Shown: piece by piece, positions 27,645 to 40,165 of the stretch
Position numbering within the stretch: position 1 is the first letter of the stretch
Layout: the number at the start of each line of letters is the position of its first letter
DNA from: Punica granatum
Taxonomy: Eukaryota > Streptophyta > Magnoliopsida > Myrtales > Lythraceae
NCBI RefSeq assembly: GCF_007655135.1
Contig: NC_045130.1
Coordinates: 31,430,605-31,494,604 of the forward strand
Direction of reading: 5' to 3'
DNA: 64,000 bases
The notes under the pieces: model-generated
Told to the model about the DNA's origin: nothing
Database searches by the model: none
The model's input: only the letters and a program-made list of their open reading frames with translations
Made by a program: the position numbers and the translations under genes

Positions 27645-28162
27645 CAGTGTTATCAGAACCGGACCGGATAATGAACCGAAAGGGGTATGGGTCCAACAGG
27701 GAGTTCGATGGGTCGAACCGCACGTTTAATTAAAATAAAATAAATATTCATATTATTAAAAAAATTATGATAAGTAAGATATAAGTATGATGATTTCAAA
27801 GAAATATAAGAATAGTGTAAGAAAATATATATATTTAATATTTCTTACTATAAAATAAATATTGAATTTTAATAAATACTTAACAGTAGAGTTTAAAGAA
27901 TAAGAAATGAGTGGTGGTTTGGTTTGCTAGTATGGGAAACAAGAGGTCATGAATTCAAATCCTTACACAACTAAGCATATTTTATACTAAATAAAAAAAC
28001 CCATAAAATCGATCAGTTCAATAAAATTTTGCTCAAAACCAGCCAGTTTAAGGGTTCGATGGTTCAAATCTGCAATTTGGGTTTTCAGGCAAATCGGACC
28101 GGACATGGTGGCAGTTTCCGATCCGACTGATCAAACCGGCCGGTCCGGTTTTGATAACAATG
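27645..28162. mobile_element. hAT-type MITE with 8-bp target duplication
   Basis: 518 bp. The ends read CAGTGTTATCAGAACCGGACC on the left and, inverted, CATTGTTATCAAAACCGGACC on the right. The 8-bp duplication GTTATTGT flanks it at 27637-27644 and 28163-28170. Short CA.TG termini with an 8-bp duplication define hAT elements. The interior is AT-rich and non-coding. Confidence 0.9.
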
Positions 28163-28389
28163 GTTATTGTTATTGTTGTTGTTATGATTATAATATAATA
28201 TAATATATTAGGATATGTCATTCAAACTATGTTACTATTAATAAATTAGAGCAAGATGCATTTCCTAAAGTAAAATAATGTGATATTGGTGTTCTTCCTC
28301 TTCTTATTTTTTATTTTTTATTTAAATTTATAGTGACGAGGCTAGTGCCCGCTATAAATTAATTAGAACAGAGGTAAAAGTTATGGTAA

Positions 28390-29270
28390 CCCTTACTTGA
28401 TCTCCTACTATTAAATGGCCAAGATCGTTAAGAATAGAGGGTAAAAAGTGAACGCCTAAACGGCGTGAGATCGTTCGACGGGCAAGCCAATCAGCACAAG
28501 AATTGGTTTCTCTATAGACATGATACCCCCCTACCTGCCAATTTTTCGCAACAGCAAGCTTGACCTCGTCTACCAGGGGTGAAGATGGCCAGCACAGGTT
28601 TCTTGAGATGAAATAAACTCTGGTACAACTCGGGAATTCATCTCAACTATAATCTTCCGAAAACCGAGGACAAAGCGAGATGGAGCCAGTAAGGACACCC
28701 CGAATTTCAGCAACAGAATAAGCGATTGCCATTAAAGTCATTGATAAGGCCACCCGCCCCCGCTGGACCCATCCGAGTTGGGCTTGAACCACCCTTCAGG
28801 AGGTTTGGACCAGCCATCAAGGATCCATTTGCTTGGGGGGATGATTAGATAATCTCGACTCAACGAAGGAATCTATCGAAGCTGCGGCCAGCTCGTGAGA
28901 TATGAGCAGCTTCGTCAGAAGGCCTCCGAAAATCCTCTTGGAAAATTTTTTCTTGTTCCTCCAATTCCAGATAAACCAACATCCAGTTCTGAACAGAGTA
29001 GGCCAAGAACGGGAGTCGATGACTTGATGCCGTGGGCGAAGGTTAAAGAGCAGCCAATTATCTCGAAGGGGGAGGGAGAAGAACTCAGCGTGAGCTGCTG
29101 CTGGAACTAACCTCAACCAAATATCTCTGTTATAAGTACAATCCCTGATCGTATGAATCGCCGACTCGTTCTCGGTTTGGCAGCGAGGACAGAGTGGGGA
29201 AGAAGCCATATTATGACGAGCTTAGTGTTCATTAGTGAGCAAGCGGTCATGAGCCACTAATTAACCACAG
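28390..29270 (-). pseudogene. LINE (non-LTR) reverse-transcriptase C-terminal remnant
   Basis: The minus strand gives LCPRCQTENESAIHTIRDC and RDIWLRL (the zinc-binding domain that ends plant LINE polymerases), then WSKPPEGWFKPNSDGS and HVYRETNSCADWLARR, the start and end of a plant LINE RNase H domain. The two halves are in different frames, with an interrupted middle. The upstream reverse transcriptase is absent, as expected of a 5'-truncated LINE copy. Confidence 0.85.
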
Positions 29271-29336
29271 GAAATAACGAACGCGTTCAGGGCCAAAAGT
29301 TACAAATCAAGCAACCAATTACTAACATACCTTTTA

Positions 29337-29339
<3 letters not shown>

Positions 29340-29377
<38 letters not shown>

Positions 29378-29680
29378 AATTAGTTTCATTTTCATGAATT
29401 AACTATGAATTAAATACTCGTCTACAAGCAAATAACTACTAAAATATTTCAAAGTATGGGCTCCAAATTATGTTTCTATTAGCATATAATATATTTTATA
29501 AAGCATATTTGCGAAAAAGTGCATTGAATAAAATTCAATTGTTATCATAATATGTTTATTCATTATATAATATGATTTTCAATATTTTAAAATAAACATC
29601 AATTATACAATAAAACTATAACGGGTTAACTACAACTGATAAAGCAAATAAAAATTTAATATATACGAGAATGTTGTCTT
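29340..29680. other. TA microsatellite and AT-rich 3' flank of GLR copy 2
   Basis: A TA-repeat tract spans about 29341-29378. AT-rich DNA then runs to the stop codon of GLR copy 2. It should contain that gene's 3' UTR; no single poly(A) signal stands out. Confidence 0.55.
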
Positions 29681-29684
29681 GGTG

Positions 29685-32600
29685 TCATCTAGTTTGGTCG
29701 TGGAGTTCATCCATCTCGAGGTTCCGGTGCTCCCGTTGTGAAGCCCCGTTTGGCTGTCCATCGGCAATGTTTGCATGGCCACTGTCGCCGTTCCTTCTCG
29801 AGCGGAACCAAGAGAGCAGCAAACAAAGCGCAGAAGTGCCTAGGGAGTAGACATGGAGAGCCCAGAAGCTTCCAAGGCCTAAGCTCTGGGTCTTCGAGTC
29901 TGAGGATGCCGTGGCATTCGCTTTCTCCATGAGGCATTCCTTTTGGAACGATTTGTCTTCCATCTGTTTGAGCTTTCCGCTCTCCGAAAGTTCCAAGATT
30001 GCCTCGGAGAACTTTTTGGTCCATGGAGAGCCTTTCTCGAACGCCTGAATGCAACCAAAGGACAGATAATCATCAAAATGAATCAATCTTCATTGTGATA
30101 ATGTTACAAATCATTATGAATGTGTGAATTACTTACAAAGCCGAATCCTCCGAATCTGTACGACTGGTGCGTGACCGAGAAGCCACTGCAGTAGCGAGTT
30201 AAGAAAGCCCTTTCGTAAGGGTACTCTACGAAAATGGCCTTAATAATCCCATTGTTCAATTGCTCATGGAACTCTGTGTAATTGTTAATCCCAACAATGG
30301 TGTCTTTTCTGAAGTTATGGGCTCTCTCCAAGAGATCGCACACGAAGGTAGAGTTGTCGCAGCCCACCCTCGCGTTGTTCTGCTTCAGCCACTCCATCGT
30401 GATCTGGTTCTGCTTCAGCTTTTGGACTGTCAGCATCGAGGTCAGGCTGGCCGTGTAGCTCTGAGTCAGGATCAATGCCTCGAAGAACCAGACCACGAGG
30501 ACTATTCGGGTCAAGTTTCGATATATTATATCCCCTAAGATGGCAAAAAGATTATCATCAGTCGATTCAGCCGGTTGAGAAAATTTAGAAAGCTAATCTT
30601 GCCCTTTTACTAGCTATAGACCAGAAGTTTTCGACATCTTATGATGCTCATGAAAACTGAAACTTACCATGGGCGTGGAAGAGAGAACAGAAAGTGAACC
30701 AAAGTGCAGTAGCAAGCTGATCAGTCAACTTCTTGCCTTGAAACGCCGGGCTTTTAGAGCGCTCTAGGAACCAAACTGTCAACATAGTGAAGATCAATAC
30801 ACCACCAGAAGCTAACCACATGGTTGGGGTGAAAGGTTTCAGAAAGATCAATGAATCCGTCTTGTCCGGTTCTGCCACTACTATCATCGATAGCCCCGAC
30901 TCCATGAATGGTTGGGTGAAGTCGACATTCTCCGAGCGATTGGCGAGGATAGTTATGTCCCCGACCGCCACATTATAAGTCTGTGTATCAAATTTAGCCA
31001 CAAGTGAGATTAGGATTGGTCCAGTATGGGACAAGTCATAGCTAGACGTAAATAAAAGTCAACAAACAATTCTTCGGAAAGAAACAAACCCAAAAAAAAA
31101 AAAAGGAGTCTCATACCTTGTTATGGACTTCCTGAACCAGATCATCATACGATCCATTGTGAGGAACAAAATGGTAGTCGTCAAAGGTTTGGGCCGAGGT
31201 GCTTTTCAAAACTGAAAGAATGCTCTCAAAAACTTCAATGCAAAAACCGATATACAGTGTCTTCCCACTTGAATCATTGACCTCCTTCACGAACTTATCA
31301 AAGGGTGTATGGCGTGGCACCCCAATCTTCATCGGACCAGAGAGATGAACATCACTGACAGAGCACGTTGCCTCCCCTCCTTTAGACTCCTTGATGCCAT
31401 GTTTTAGCTCTGGCACGGCATTATTAGCAGCGGATAACGCATTCTGAGGCGACCATATGTTGAGGTCTTTGTATAATAATTTCGTCCCATCGCTGATGCT
31501 TACTAATTTCGGTTTTCTCGGGTTCAATATCTGGCCCTCTATAAATGCGACTTGCCCGCTCAGGCCGTCGAATTTGCTCTGCAACATTCTCTTCATGAGA
31601 AGTTTTGAAGTGATTTCGGCACTACTGGATGCTCCGTCCATGGCTTTGGTTACCATTGTAATGGAGTCATATGCTCGGAGGACATGAATTCCCGGCATAG
31701 AATCACGAGCCTCGTGATTTAATTTGCGATGGAACTTGTGAATGAAATCCAAGTACTGTTTGTTCTTCCTAGGGAGGTCTGTCACTACTCCAATTGCACC
31801 CCTCATGGAGAAGGTGACATTTGAATGGACTGAATTTAAGAGGTTCAACACTGATTCTGAGAGAACCCAAATTGAGTCTCCTCTAAAAAATCCCATCTGC
31901 TTTGCTTCTTTGAGCAGATGACTTGCCATTGGCAAAGACAAATCAAGAACGATAAAAACTGGGGACAATTTTCCCTTAAACATCCCTAACTTCTGTTTAA
32001 CTACATATGCCGGATCGGATAGTGAGGAATATGGTGGGAGGACGACTTGTTCTTCAATCTCAGACCCGGCATTATGAAGCTCCTTTGACAGATACAATGA
32101 CAACGAATAATTGTCATCGTACATGTCCTCATAAATTATCGACGCTCGATGCCTATTATAAGTCCTGACGATATTCGCCATGCACCTGAGCTGTTCAGAC
32201 TTGTTACTAACCATTTGAATTACTCCTGGTATCATCCTTCCAAATTGGTTTCCTGCCAGGGAGATCATGGGGACTTGAAATCGATTGCCGAGCTCAGCTA
32301 CTAATTCGGCTACCTTCCACGTCTCCAAGCCGATAATAGCCTTCACTTTCTTCCTCTTGATGAGCTTTTCAGCTATTACGGAAGATTAAAAGTTCAAAAT
32401 CCATGCACGTGTAGGTGTAAAGGTGTTGCAAACAACCCAACGAAGTTTCGTTTCGATGGGAAATTTTATTATGCAATCAACAAAAGTGATTGTGCGTTAC
32501 AATCAAGTAAATTTTTACAAGTCTAATTACTTATAGAACTCTTCGAAATATACGTCTTTACTTCATTTCTATAAGTAATATTTATTTTGCTAAGGAGTCA

Positions 32601-33028
32601 AGCAATAACATACTCTCAAAATTTACTCAAAATAAATGTAATTTAGTGATTTTGCGGTAGTTTACTACAAATTCAAGTAACTACTCCTGCTTCGGTGCAT
32701 TCTATATATATAATAAACTTGTTATATAGTGAAGATCAATATGAAGAGACTGACCCGAAGATACTGCCAGAAGAGGCTTTCCACCCGAGTTCTCGTGATG
32801 AAGCTTTAGCTTGTAGCCTCTCGAAATGGAGTTGAAGTCTTGGCTAGATATTTCTATAGCTGCCCGAGCTTCCTTGCCAACCAAGGAGCCCAAATTGAGA
32901 ATCACACCGATGTCTAATATTTTCTCGTCATTCACAGTTCTTACCATTTCCCCCGAGCTCTGGCTCCCAGAAAAGCAAAACATGATCAAAACGACTATGC
33001 CGGAAATGTGCAGCGTGGGGATGCCCAT
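29685..33028 (-). CDS. Glutamate receptor-like channel, copy 2 (866 aa)
   Basis: Tandem paralogue of the gene ending at 19565, with the same predicted role as an amino-acid-gated cation channel. Exons: 33028-32755, 32372-31117, 30980-30668, 30534-30137, 30044-29685. Lengths 274, 1256, 313, 398 and 360 sum to 867 codons with phases identical to copy 1. All domains are present: signal peptide, ATD, S1 with [17 protein letters not shown]1, pore, M3 SYTASLTSMLTV, S2 YPYERAFLTRY, M4 and a hydrophilic tail ending DELHDQTR. Exon 3 is one codon longer and exon 4 one codon shorter than in copy 1. Exon 1's donor is GTCAGT. The two proteins are nearly identical in the middle of exon 2 but much less alike in exon 1, suggesting local gene conversion. 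No disabling mutation seen. Confidence 0.94.
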
Positions 33029-33082
33029 TGTAAATTGGATAGGAGATAAAGGTTGGGAAATATGCTTAGCAGGATAGATTCT

Positions 33083-33084
<2 letters not shown>

Positions 33085-33113
<29 letters not shown>
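33085..33113 (-). promoter_or_regulatory. TA microsatellite at the TATA-box position of GLR copy 2
   Basis: About 14 TA units lie 57-85 bp before the ATG. Flanking words (CCCAC on one side, AAACAGAATCT on the other) align with CCCAT and AAATCAGAACT around the single TATAAAA of copy 1. The repeat thus appears to be an expanded TATA box. Effect on transcription is inferred, not shown. Confidence 0.55.
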
Positions 33114-33116
<3 letters not shown>

Positions 33117-36100
33117 GGGTCAAAGTCTGGACAGTAAATTTCCTAGAAGACGGAAATATAAGAATGGGTCATGCTGAATTGAACCGGATTTTTCTTTTTC
33201 TTTTTCTTTTTTCCCGGCTGAGAATTGGTCTGATTATTGAACTGAAAGGAAAAAAAAAAAAACTTAAGCATTCCTGTACAAGACAAAGATGCTTCACGGC
33301 TTTGGACTTGACAAACAGTTAAATGATGTTTGACAAAGCTTAATTTTAAGAGCTAAAATTATGTGCTTAATTACTTTGTAAGTACTTGGTGAATTAAGTA
33401 TTTAATAGATTAAGTAAATCTTGTTTGCTGTGAAATGTGCAAGTGCTCTTAAGTTGTTATTATCAATCTTTACATGATGACCCCAAAATATTCTTCTTAA
33501 AACTAGACCCAACAATTTGTGAGATTTCGAGATGGCATAACCGTCTAGTCTCAAAGGTTAATTAATTTCATTAGATACAGTGTGGTGATTTATTTATTTT
33601 TCTCTTACACTTCCCTCATGCTTGAGTAGTAGTACTTTTGAAAGCCATCGGGTGAAATTGATTAAATGTGACACATACTTGTGCAAAAAGCCTCGAATTT
33701 GTACTCTATTACCATGTGGTAGTTTTAACATTGTTAAAAAAAGTGATATTTTGGGATTTATTACTCAATAGGATTTTTTTTTAGTTTACTTCAATATTTG
33801 AAAGCTTAACTGTCCCGACTAATCCAGTTTGAGCTGGTTCACTAAGGAATAAAGCTCTCCCAGCATAAATTTTCTTCATTTACGAGACTCGAACCTAAAA
33901 TCTTATTAAAGAAAATAAGTGTCAAACTGTTTAAATCAGTCCATATTGATACTCTATAAGATTTTTATATTATATTATCTTTTTCCATGTTTTTAGAAAT
34001 TTAAGAAAAATTGAAAATTTGAAAGGAGAAAAGAGGTAGCTCGAACTGGAAGGGGGATGCGATGGTTCATTTGCTGGCAACCACAATCCTCGCAACGTCA
34101 ACAGTGGCCTTAGTTTTCACTGGCAAAGTCGCCTAGGTTAGCATAGCACTGGCGACGAGCCACCGCAACCCAGATATCCTCCGAAGAGAAAGAGGGAAGG
34201 AGATCCGAGAAACAAATCTTGGTTGTTGCTCTTCGATCATCCCCCACATCGCCGGTGAGGTAAGCCTGCAACTTGTGAGCTTGCCAGCGAGCTTGCCGAC
34301 TCTGTGGCGACTGACCAACGAACTGCCCCCCTCCCTCTCTGTCTTAGCCTTTCTCTCTCTCTACTTCTGTTTCAACTCACAGGCGTTTTGACTTAAGATA
34401 ATGTGATCAGTTTTAACAATCAAGCAACATGAATTTAATTATGTACTATACTTTTAATTTTAGCACTTAATTGAAACAAGCAAACACATACCTAATTATT
34501 GTCTAGCATCATTCATAATACCATACGTCAATAATGAACTAATTGAGCTTCGAGAAAAAAGAAAAATCTTCTGATGCAAATACGTTAGTGACCAAGTCAA
34601 TGCTTTCTTTCTGTGCACATAGCCAAATATAAAAATGGCTGGAGATTCATTCAAAATGCAATGACCGTAGACCGAATTCCATCAACCATGACCATAAAAA
34701 CGAGTGAATATCAAATGTTGAATCGCCCGAAGTATATTCCATTGACTTGGAAGTGAGACTTTGGGGCATCGATGTGTATACCTCTATAACATGCTCTTGC
34801 GCTACTTTTTTTTAGCTTGTAACTCTATCTTGGGTATAAAACATCATATTATTGCTTTCTTGATTCGTGAAATTATGGAAAAAGAGAGAGAATATATATA
34901 AATATCTCATTCTACTGAATAAGAGTTTCTAAATGTCCACCAAAACAACCGGGAATAATCATCGGCACGTTAATTAATAAGTTAATTTCACCGAAAAATT
35001 AATTAATTAATTATAAATCAGCTGTTGAATAGTTCTTTTCACGAGCAAGGCGTCTGAGCCGCAACCGCAAGTTTGTATTTCATGAAGTTTGAATATTCTC
35101 TTGAATTATTGGTTGATTAATCAAAAGATTCCAAAAGATGCTAAGGATGTTAATCTCACATCAGAAAAAAAATGAATAAATATTCATGAGTTTATATGAG
35201 ATTTGAATATCACAATTTATCACCTTGAGATTTTAAGTGAAAATGAATCTAAGTCTATATGAATCCAATGAAAATTCAAGATGATATTAGAGTTCAGATT
35301 ATGTGTATGCGTGTCTAAACACGTATGCACAATCACACCATGCCAAGCTCAATATGTTCGAGAGCAGTCAAGATTATGCCTTGCGACAACGTATATGCAG
35401 AAATAGATTACACATTGCACGTGAATATGTGCATTATTGATGTTAATTCCATGTAAAAAAAATAATGAATATTCAATAAAAGATTCCAAATGTTTCTTCC
35501 CCAAGTATTGGGGTCAACTGTTGTGGTGCCAAGTGGTTGGCCTGAAAAAATTCGCTGAATTATATCTGGAAATTTCGAGCTGGACCTCGAGGAAAGACTT
35601 TTTTTTTCCTTTTATAAATAGGCAAACTTGAGGAAAGACTTTACATGTGGAGCCAAGTATTATATATATCAATTAAACTTTAGTTTGCATACCCACTCAT
35701 TGCATTAGGGTGTAATGAAATCAACTAAATATCATTTGTTGGATATTTATTGAGAAATCTTAATTCATATGAAAATTTATGCAAAAGTGGCATAATTTGC
35801 TAAAATTAAAATAAATAAAAAAATTCAATAACATTTAGAGAGGTAACAATAATCAAAATGGAGTTGTTACTCATATTATAATTTATCACACCATTTTTTA
35901 AGAGTTATGTTTCTTTATATATATATATATCTGTACGCAACGCAATATTTTTAAGTCATAATAAAATGATTATTAATATGTTCTATGCTCTTGTACTTGT
36001 TTTTTGAATGTCATGTTACAATAAAATGACATTTTCCAGTTCAAACAAAGGTGAAATTCTGTCAAAGAGTTACGTATTTCTTAAAATTCAATTTTTATTT

Positions 36101-36246
36101 AGTCTACTCTTGGATAATAAATGGTATAATTTTAAATAAGAAAAGTTTATTAATACAAAAATATTTTAAATAAATAATTTTATTTATTATTAATGAGATT
36201 TTTCATCTCTCAAAGTGTACTTAATGTTAATATGTGATTGCAAAAG
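33114..36246. other. AT-rich intergenic DNA upstream of GLR copy 2
   Basis: No gene recognised. A GC-richer patch at about 34040-34330 has a short frame with no family match. The rest is AT-rich with homopolymers and a short TA tract near 35918. Confidence 0.45.
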
Positions 36247-36560
36247 TTTAATGGTGTGTTTGGTTTTAGAGTTAAGTAGAATTGAGTTTTAATTTTAATT
36301 GAGTTGTAATGATTGTGTTGTTGAATTATGAAAAAAAGTGAGAAAAAGTAATAAATAGTTAAAAAAATTAATGATTGTATTGTTGAATTATAAAAAAGGT
36401 AATTGATAGTTAAGAGAATTTAATATTAAAAATTGAATTGAATGGTTAAAAAATTGAATAAAAATGAAAAAATAATAATTGTGTTATTGATTTTTGTTGT
36501 GCAGTTAAAGTTAGAGTTAAAATTTTAAAAATATGATTGAAATCAAAAGGAGCATTCTAA
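36247..36560. repeat. GTTTGGTTT-type MITE (diverged)
   Basis: Starts GTGTGTTTGGTTTTAGAGTTA and runs through T/A-rich repeats such as TTGTGTTGTTGAATTAT (twice), ending near GAAATCAAAAGGAGCATTC. The start and interior resemble the MITEs at 41661-42195. The right boundary is uncertain and no target duplication was found. Confidence 0.4.
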
Positions 36561-37086
36561 ATGTCCTTTTTATATTTTCAAGGAATAAAGTAACTAATTA
36601 GTTGGAGAATAAGATATTCAAAGAAAGATAGCTGAGGGTTTCATTTTCAAACATATGTTACCCTTTTCTCCTTGCGTGCTTTGGGTTCCATATATTGTAA
36701 TTGTTGTTGTTGATTTTGTTTTGTTTTGTTTTTTTAATCGTCAACCTGGTGAGAGAACTCCACCCCGTGATGTTAAATTTTATTTTCGTTATAAGAGAGG
36801 GTTTATGACTTTAGTAAAGGAAAACAAGAATCTAAGGATTGATTTTGTGGTCCTATATTTCCTCGTGAAGAATATTTTATAGCTTTACCAATTTGAATTA
36901 GAGACGAATTTTGAAGTCTCGTTGGTTAGACTAGAACTAAAAAAATTTAATTTTTTGACGATTATATACCTCAACTGCAATCATTTCTCGCTCATACCGT
37001 TAAATTGAAAGGACTATAGGATTGGCCGGAATTTTTTATTATAACTTTGGTTACTGGGAAGGCAAGTAATATTGTACTTTTTTTTT
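36561..37086. other. Intergenic, nothing recognised
   Basis: AT-rich stretch with a small hydrophobic frame at 36655-36882 that matches no family I know and has no supporting gene structure. Confidence 0.45.
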
Positions 37087-38058
37087 TGTCAAGATATCTG
37101 GTACCCATGCATTTTGGTCTTACCCCAACCGCGATAATAGGGTTCTGATGTTTGTGTATTGGTTTACTTCATTGTACATGAGCTAATATGAACTGCTATA
37201 TTATAGGTACGTACTCCGGGTGTCGTTCCTTATTGTGGAATATCTATAGCTTGTCAATTATGGGGAGGGGTAGGCCTGGGGAGCTTCAGTACAAGGTTCC
37301 TTAGGCACCCGCACGGACTTCAAACTCTGTGCCCGTGACAAGTTGTATTAGAGTAGATCCTGGTGGGAGGAATCCATTACGACAGGGGTCAACGAGGTAT
37401 GTAGTGGAAAGCGTGGGGAACTTCGGCTTAGACAATGGAGTGTTTTCCTGCGGGAGGTGAGCGTGGAGACTCCAAGCTTGTGTGTCGAGAGCCGCCCGAT
37501 CTTCGTTTAGCAAGGAAGCCAATTGTGGTGTCTCACTAGGGCAATCTAATCGGTTGGCGGGCTAGGAATGACACATCGGATAACACCCAGCAAATGCGTG
37601 CATAGTCAAGGAACTTGATGTGTCCCCATATCCTTGTTCGTGGGGGAGTTTGCATGGTCCGCACTGAGTTGCTGAAGGACTGACACCTTGAGGATGTGGT
37701 GTGGGGTGAAGGCGACGTCGAAGCATTGGGACCGCTGCGTGGACAAACCTGCAACGAGGACATTTGCAGATTGGTTAGGGGGGAATGTCATGGGCTGGCA
37801 TTTGGGTCCCTCTCCAAATGCGACAATAGGGTTATCTGGTCGTCTTCATTGTACGTGGGCTAATATGAGCTGCTATATCACAGGTACATACTCCAGGTGT
37901 TATACTCTTTATCGTGGAATACCTGTGTTAGCTTGTCAACCCTGAGGAGGGTTAGGGCTTGGGGAGTCTCGTCACATGGTTCCTTGGGCACCCATACAGG
38001 CTTCAAACTCTAAGTCCGTGAGACATATACCTGCTTATGTGCACCAGGTATCCTGACA
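37087..38058. mobile_element. Unclassified repeat: inverted ends plus internal direct repeats
   Basis: The termini are inverted copies: TGTCAAGATATCTGGTACCCA at 37087-37107 and, reversed, TGTCAGGATACCTGGTGCACA at 38058-38038. Inside, a segment of about 210 bp starting GCGA(T/C)AATAGGGTT occurs twice in direct orientation (37131-37340 and 37820-38026, 689 bp apart). Shared words include GCTAATATGA, TTGTCAA and GGTTCCTT(A/G)GGCACCC. The roughly 480 bp between the repeats are GC-richer and non-coding. The structure fits either a DNA element with an internal duplication or a TRIM-like element. No target duplication was identified. Confidence 0.5.
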
Positions 38059-40165
38059 CACACACACACATATATCCACTCGAAGCCGTAGGTTCCAAAA
38101 TTTTGAAGAGGTCCGGTGAATTCCCTCTGAATGAAAATTTGTCAAAATTTCTATTTCTTAATTTTTATATATTTTAAAGAGTAATATCATCCTATTTTAT
38201 GTCAAAATATTCATTTCTACATAAAACGGGCAGTCGAAATATAAGAAAGTCATGTATCCCTTTTTTTAGTTCTTCATTTCTAAACTTTTCCCCCATTTTC
38301 TTATCATTCTTCTAAAAATTTTGATTGTTTTCGTTTTAATTGGTGTTACCCTCTTATAAGTTCTTCTTACATCCTCTAAAAAGAATTTTAAAATTAGAAT
38401 CTCGTATTATCTATGCAATTAACTGAGTAAAAATAAGTATCATTTTCATATTCACGGCATTGTTTTTCCTCCAAATGACGCGATGCACAACCTTTATGTA
38501 AATTAAATTAGCAGAAAATCAAATAATGAAGTGGGTGCTATTGGAATTCTCGATTCTAATTGATCCCGCAACACTTTCTTCTGTCAAAGGAGCGGGACAA
38601 TGGGGGAGAAGTGAGCAGGAGAGGCTAGCACCATCGCCATTGGATGAGCGGGCCACATGCTAATAGAGTGGACTCACGCCAGTAGAAGAGCGGGACAACC
38701 GGCGGAGAAGAGTGGGAGCTGGCTGGGAGTCGGGGCTTCAGTGAACGGAGGAGAGGGGTTCAGGTTGTGTTGGCCGGAGCGGAGGAGCGGAGAACCTCAA
38801 CAGAGGAGTATGTGTGTTTGTGAGTAGGTTATGCGCCGCCCTGCCCACTTTCTGGGTAAGCATTCTGTATTTGTATGCCTATGTTCTCAGCCGGAGAAAC
38901 ATAATGAACATGAGGAGTTGACGGGCAGTCAGTCTCAACATCCAACAAAAGAGACTTTTCATGCGACGAAACCAAACCAGACCAGATTCCTCCCTCAGTA
39001 GAATGCTATGTTTCTTCAAATTGGGTGCTCGGTATATATGTTTTTTTTTTTCGGTGAAGAGCGATATATTATATTAGATGCATAATTTAGGACATAATTA
39101 TCTTTTGTTTGATTTTGATTTTGCTATTATATGGACCAATAGAGGTCTAAGACATGAATTTTTTATGCACTAGACCATGTGGATTTGAACTTGCGATCTT
39201 AGCTTGACTTGATCATGCGTACAAAATTTCATTCGCAGATTGTTAGAGACGAGGTTGACAATGTAGTTGCTGCTAACAAAACTATAGGAAGGTGCTGCTC
39301 ATGGGTAGAGGCAGCTCCAATGATTAGTGTCATCAAGGGAATAATTTGCGACACCAAGTCTGGTCTCAAATAATAGAACAATTTGCCCTTTGGGGTGAAT
39401 CGGAAATCGAGGGAACCGATTCATCAAATCCTCCATATTCTACCAACCGGATTTACGTCAAAAGCTCCAAGATCAAGAAAACATAGTTTCTTGCGGACAG
39501 CCAAACAGGAAGACTTGTTCGACTATTTCCTAAAGGCGGTGAACAAGGTATTAGAATTAGAGACCGTCGAAATCCAAATTGGCAAGCGTAAGATTTTTCT
39601 GTAAGTTTGTATTTTACAACAAATTTCCGTACTTTCTCCTAATTAAATCTTGCACAACTAATATATCATGAACACGCTATTTACGATTCAATTAAACTGC
39701 GTTTTTCACCCTCGATGATGTTTCTATTAACAAATATTTCTCTTTCATAAGTTGGCATCGGTGCAGGCTATATTTAGGTGGTCTTTGTAGACGAAAAAAT
39801 TCAAAAATTTTAAACCGAAGAAAAAAAAAGTAATTTTACTTCCAGCTTAATTAAATTTATCTGTGTGTGTCAAAGTGAGATTCTTATTTGTAAGGACTTA
39901 TCGATATAGGTTTCCACCATAAAGCATTACCTATCATAAAAAAAACTTCAAACAAATGGCACATCAATAACTTTGAAACATGATCAATCAATTCATTGTA
40001 AGTACTGCCTCTAACAGAAAAGAGAAATCTGGAAAATGCAAGTTTTACTTACATGGCATGCATGGATGCCAATTTCAATCAGTTTAAATTCAACCGGCCA
40101 GGAAAAAGGGAAAAAAAAAGAAGATCAATTTAAATTGAAAATCCTAGATTTACCTATATACGGAC
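38059..40165. other. Intergenic, with one unidentified open patch
   Basis: Contains a short CA run at 38057-38070, a G-rich patch (38585-38780) and an open stretch at 39383-39604. That stretch could encode a hydrophilic peptide (LFDYFLKAVNKVLELETVEI...); I do not recognise it and see no flanking exons with confidence. Otherwise AT-rich. The part next to 40165 is the 3' flank of the F-box gene. Confidence 0.4.

Noticed and set aside
30981..31034. Extension of GLR copy 2 exon 3 upstream as coding
   Set aside because: The open frame runs into intron 2. The acceptor CAG and comparison with copy 1 place the exon start at 30980.
39383..39604. Possible gene fragment
   Set aside because: The peptide is hydrophilic and unfamiliar, with no supporting neighbouring exon; kept only as a remark.
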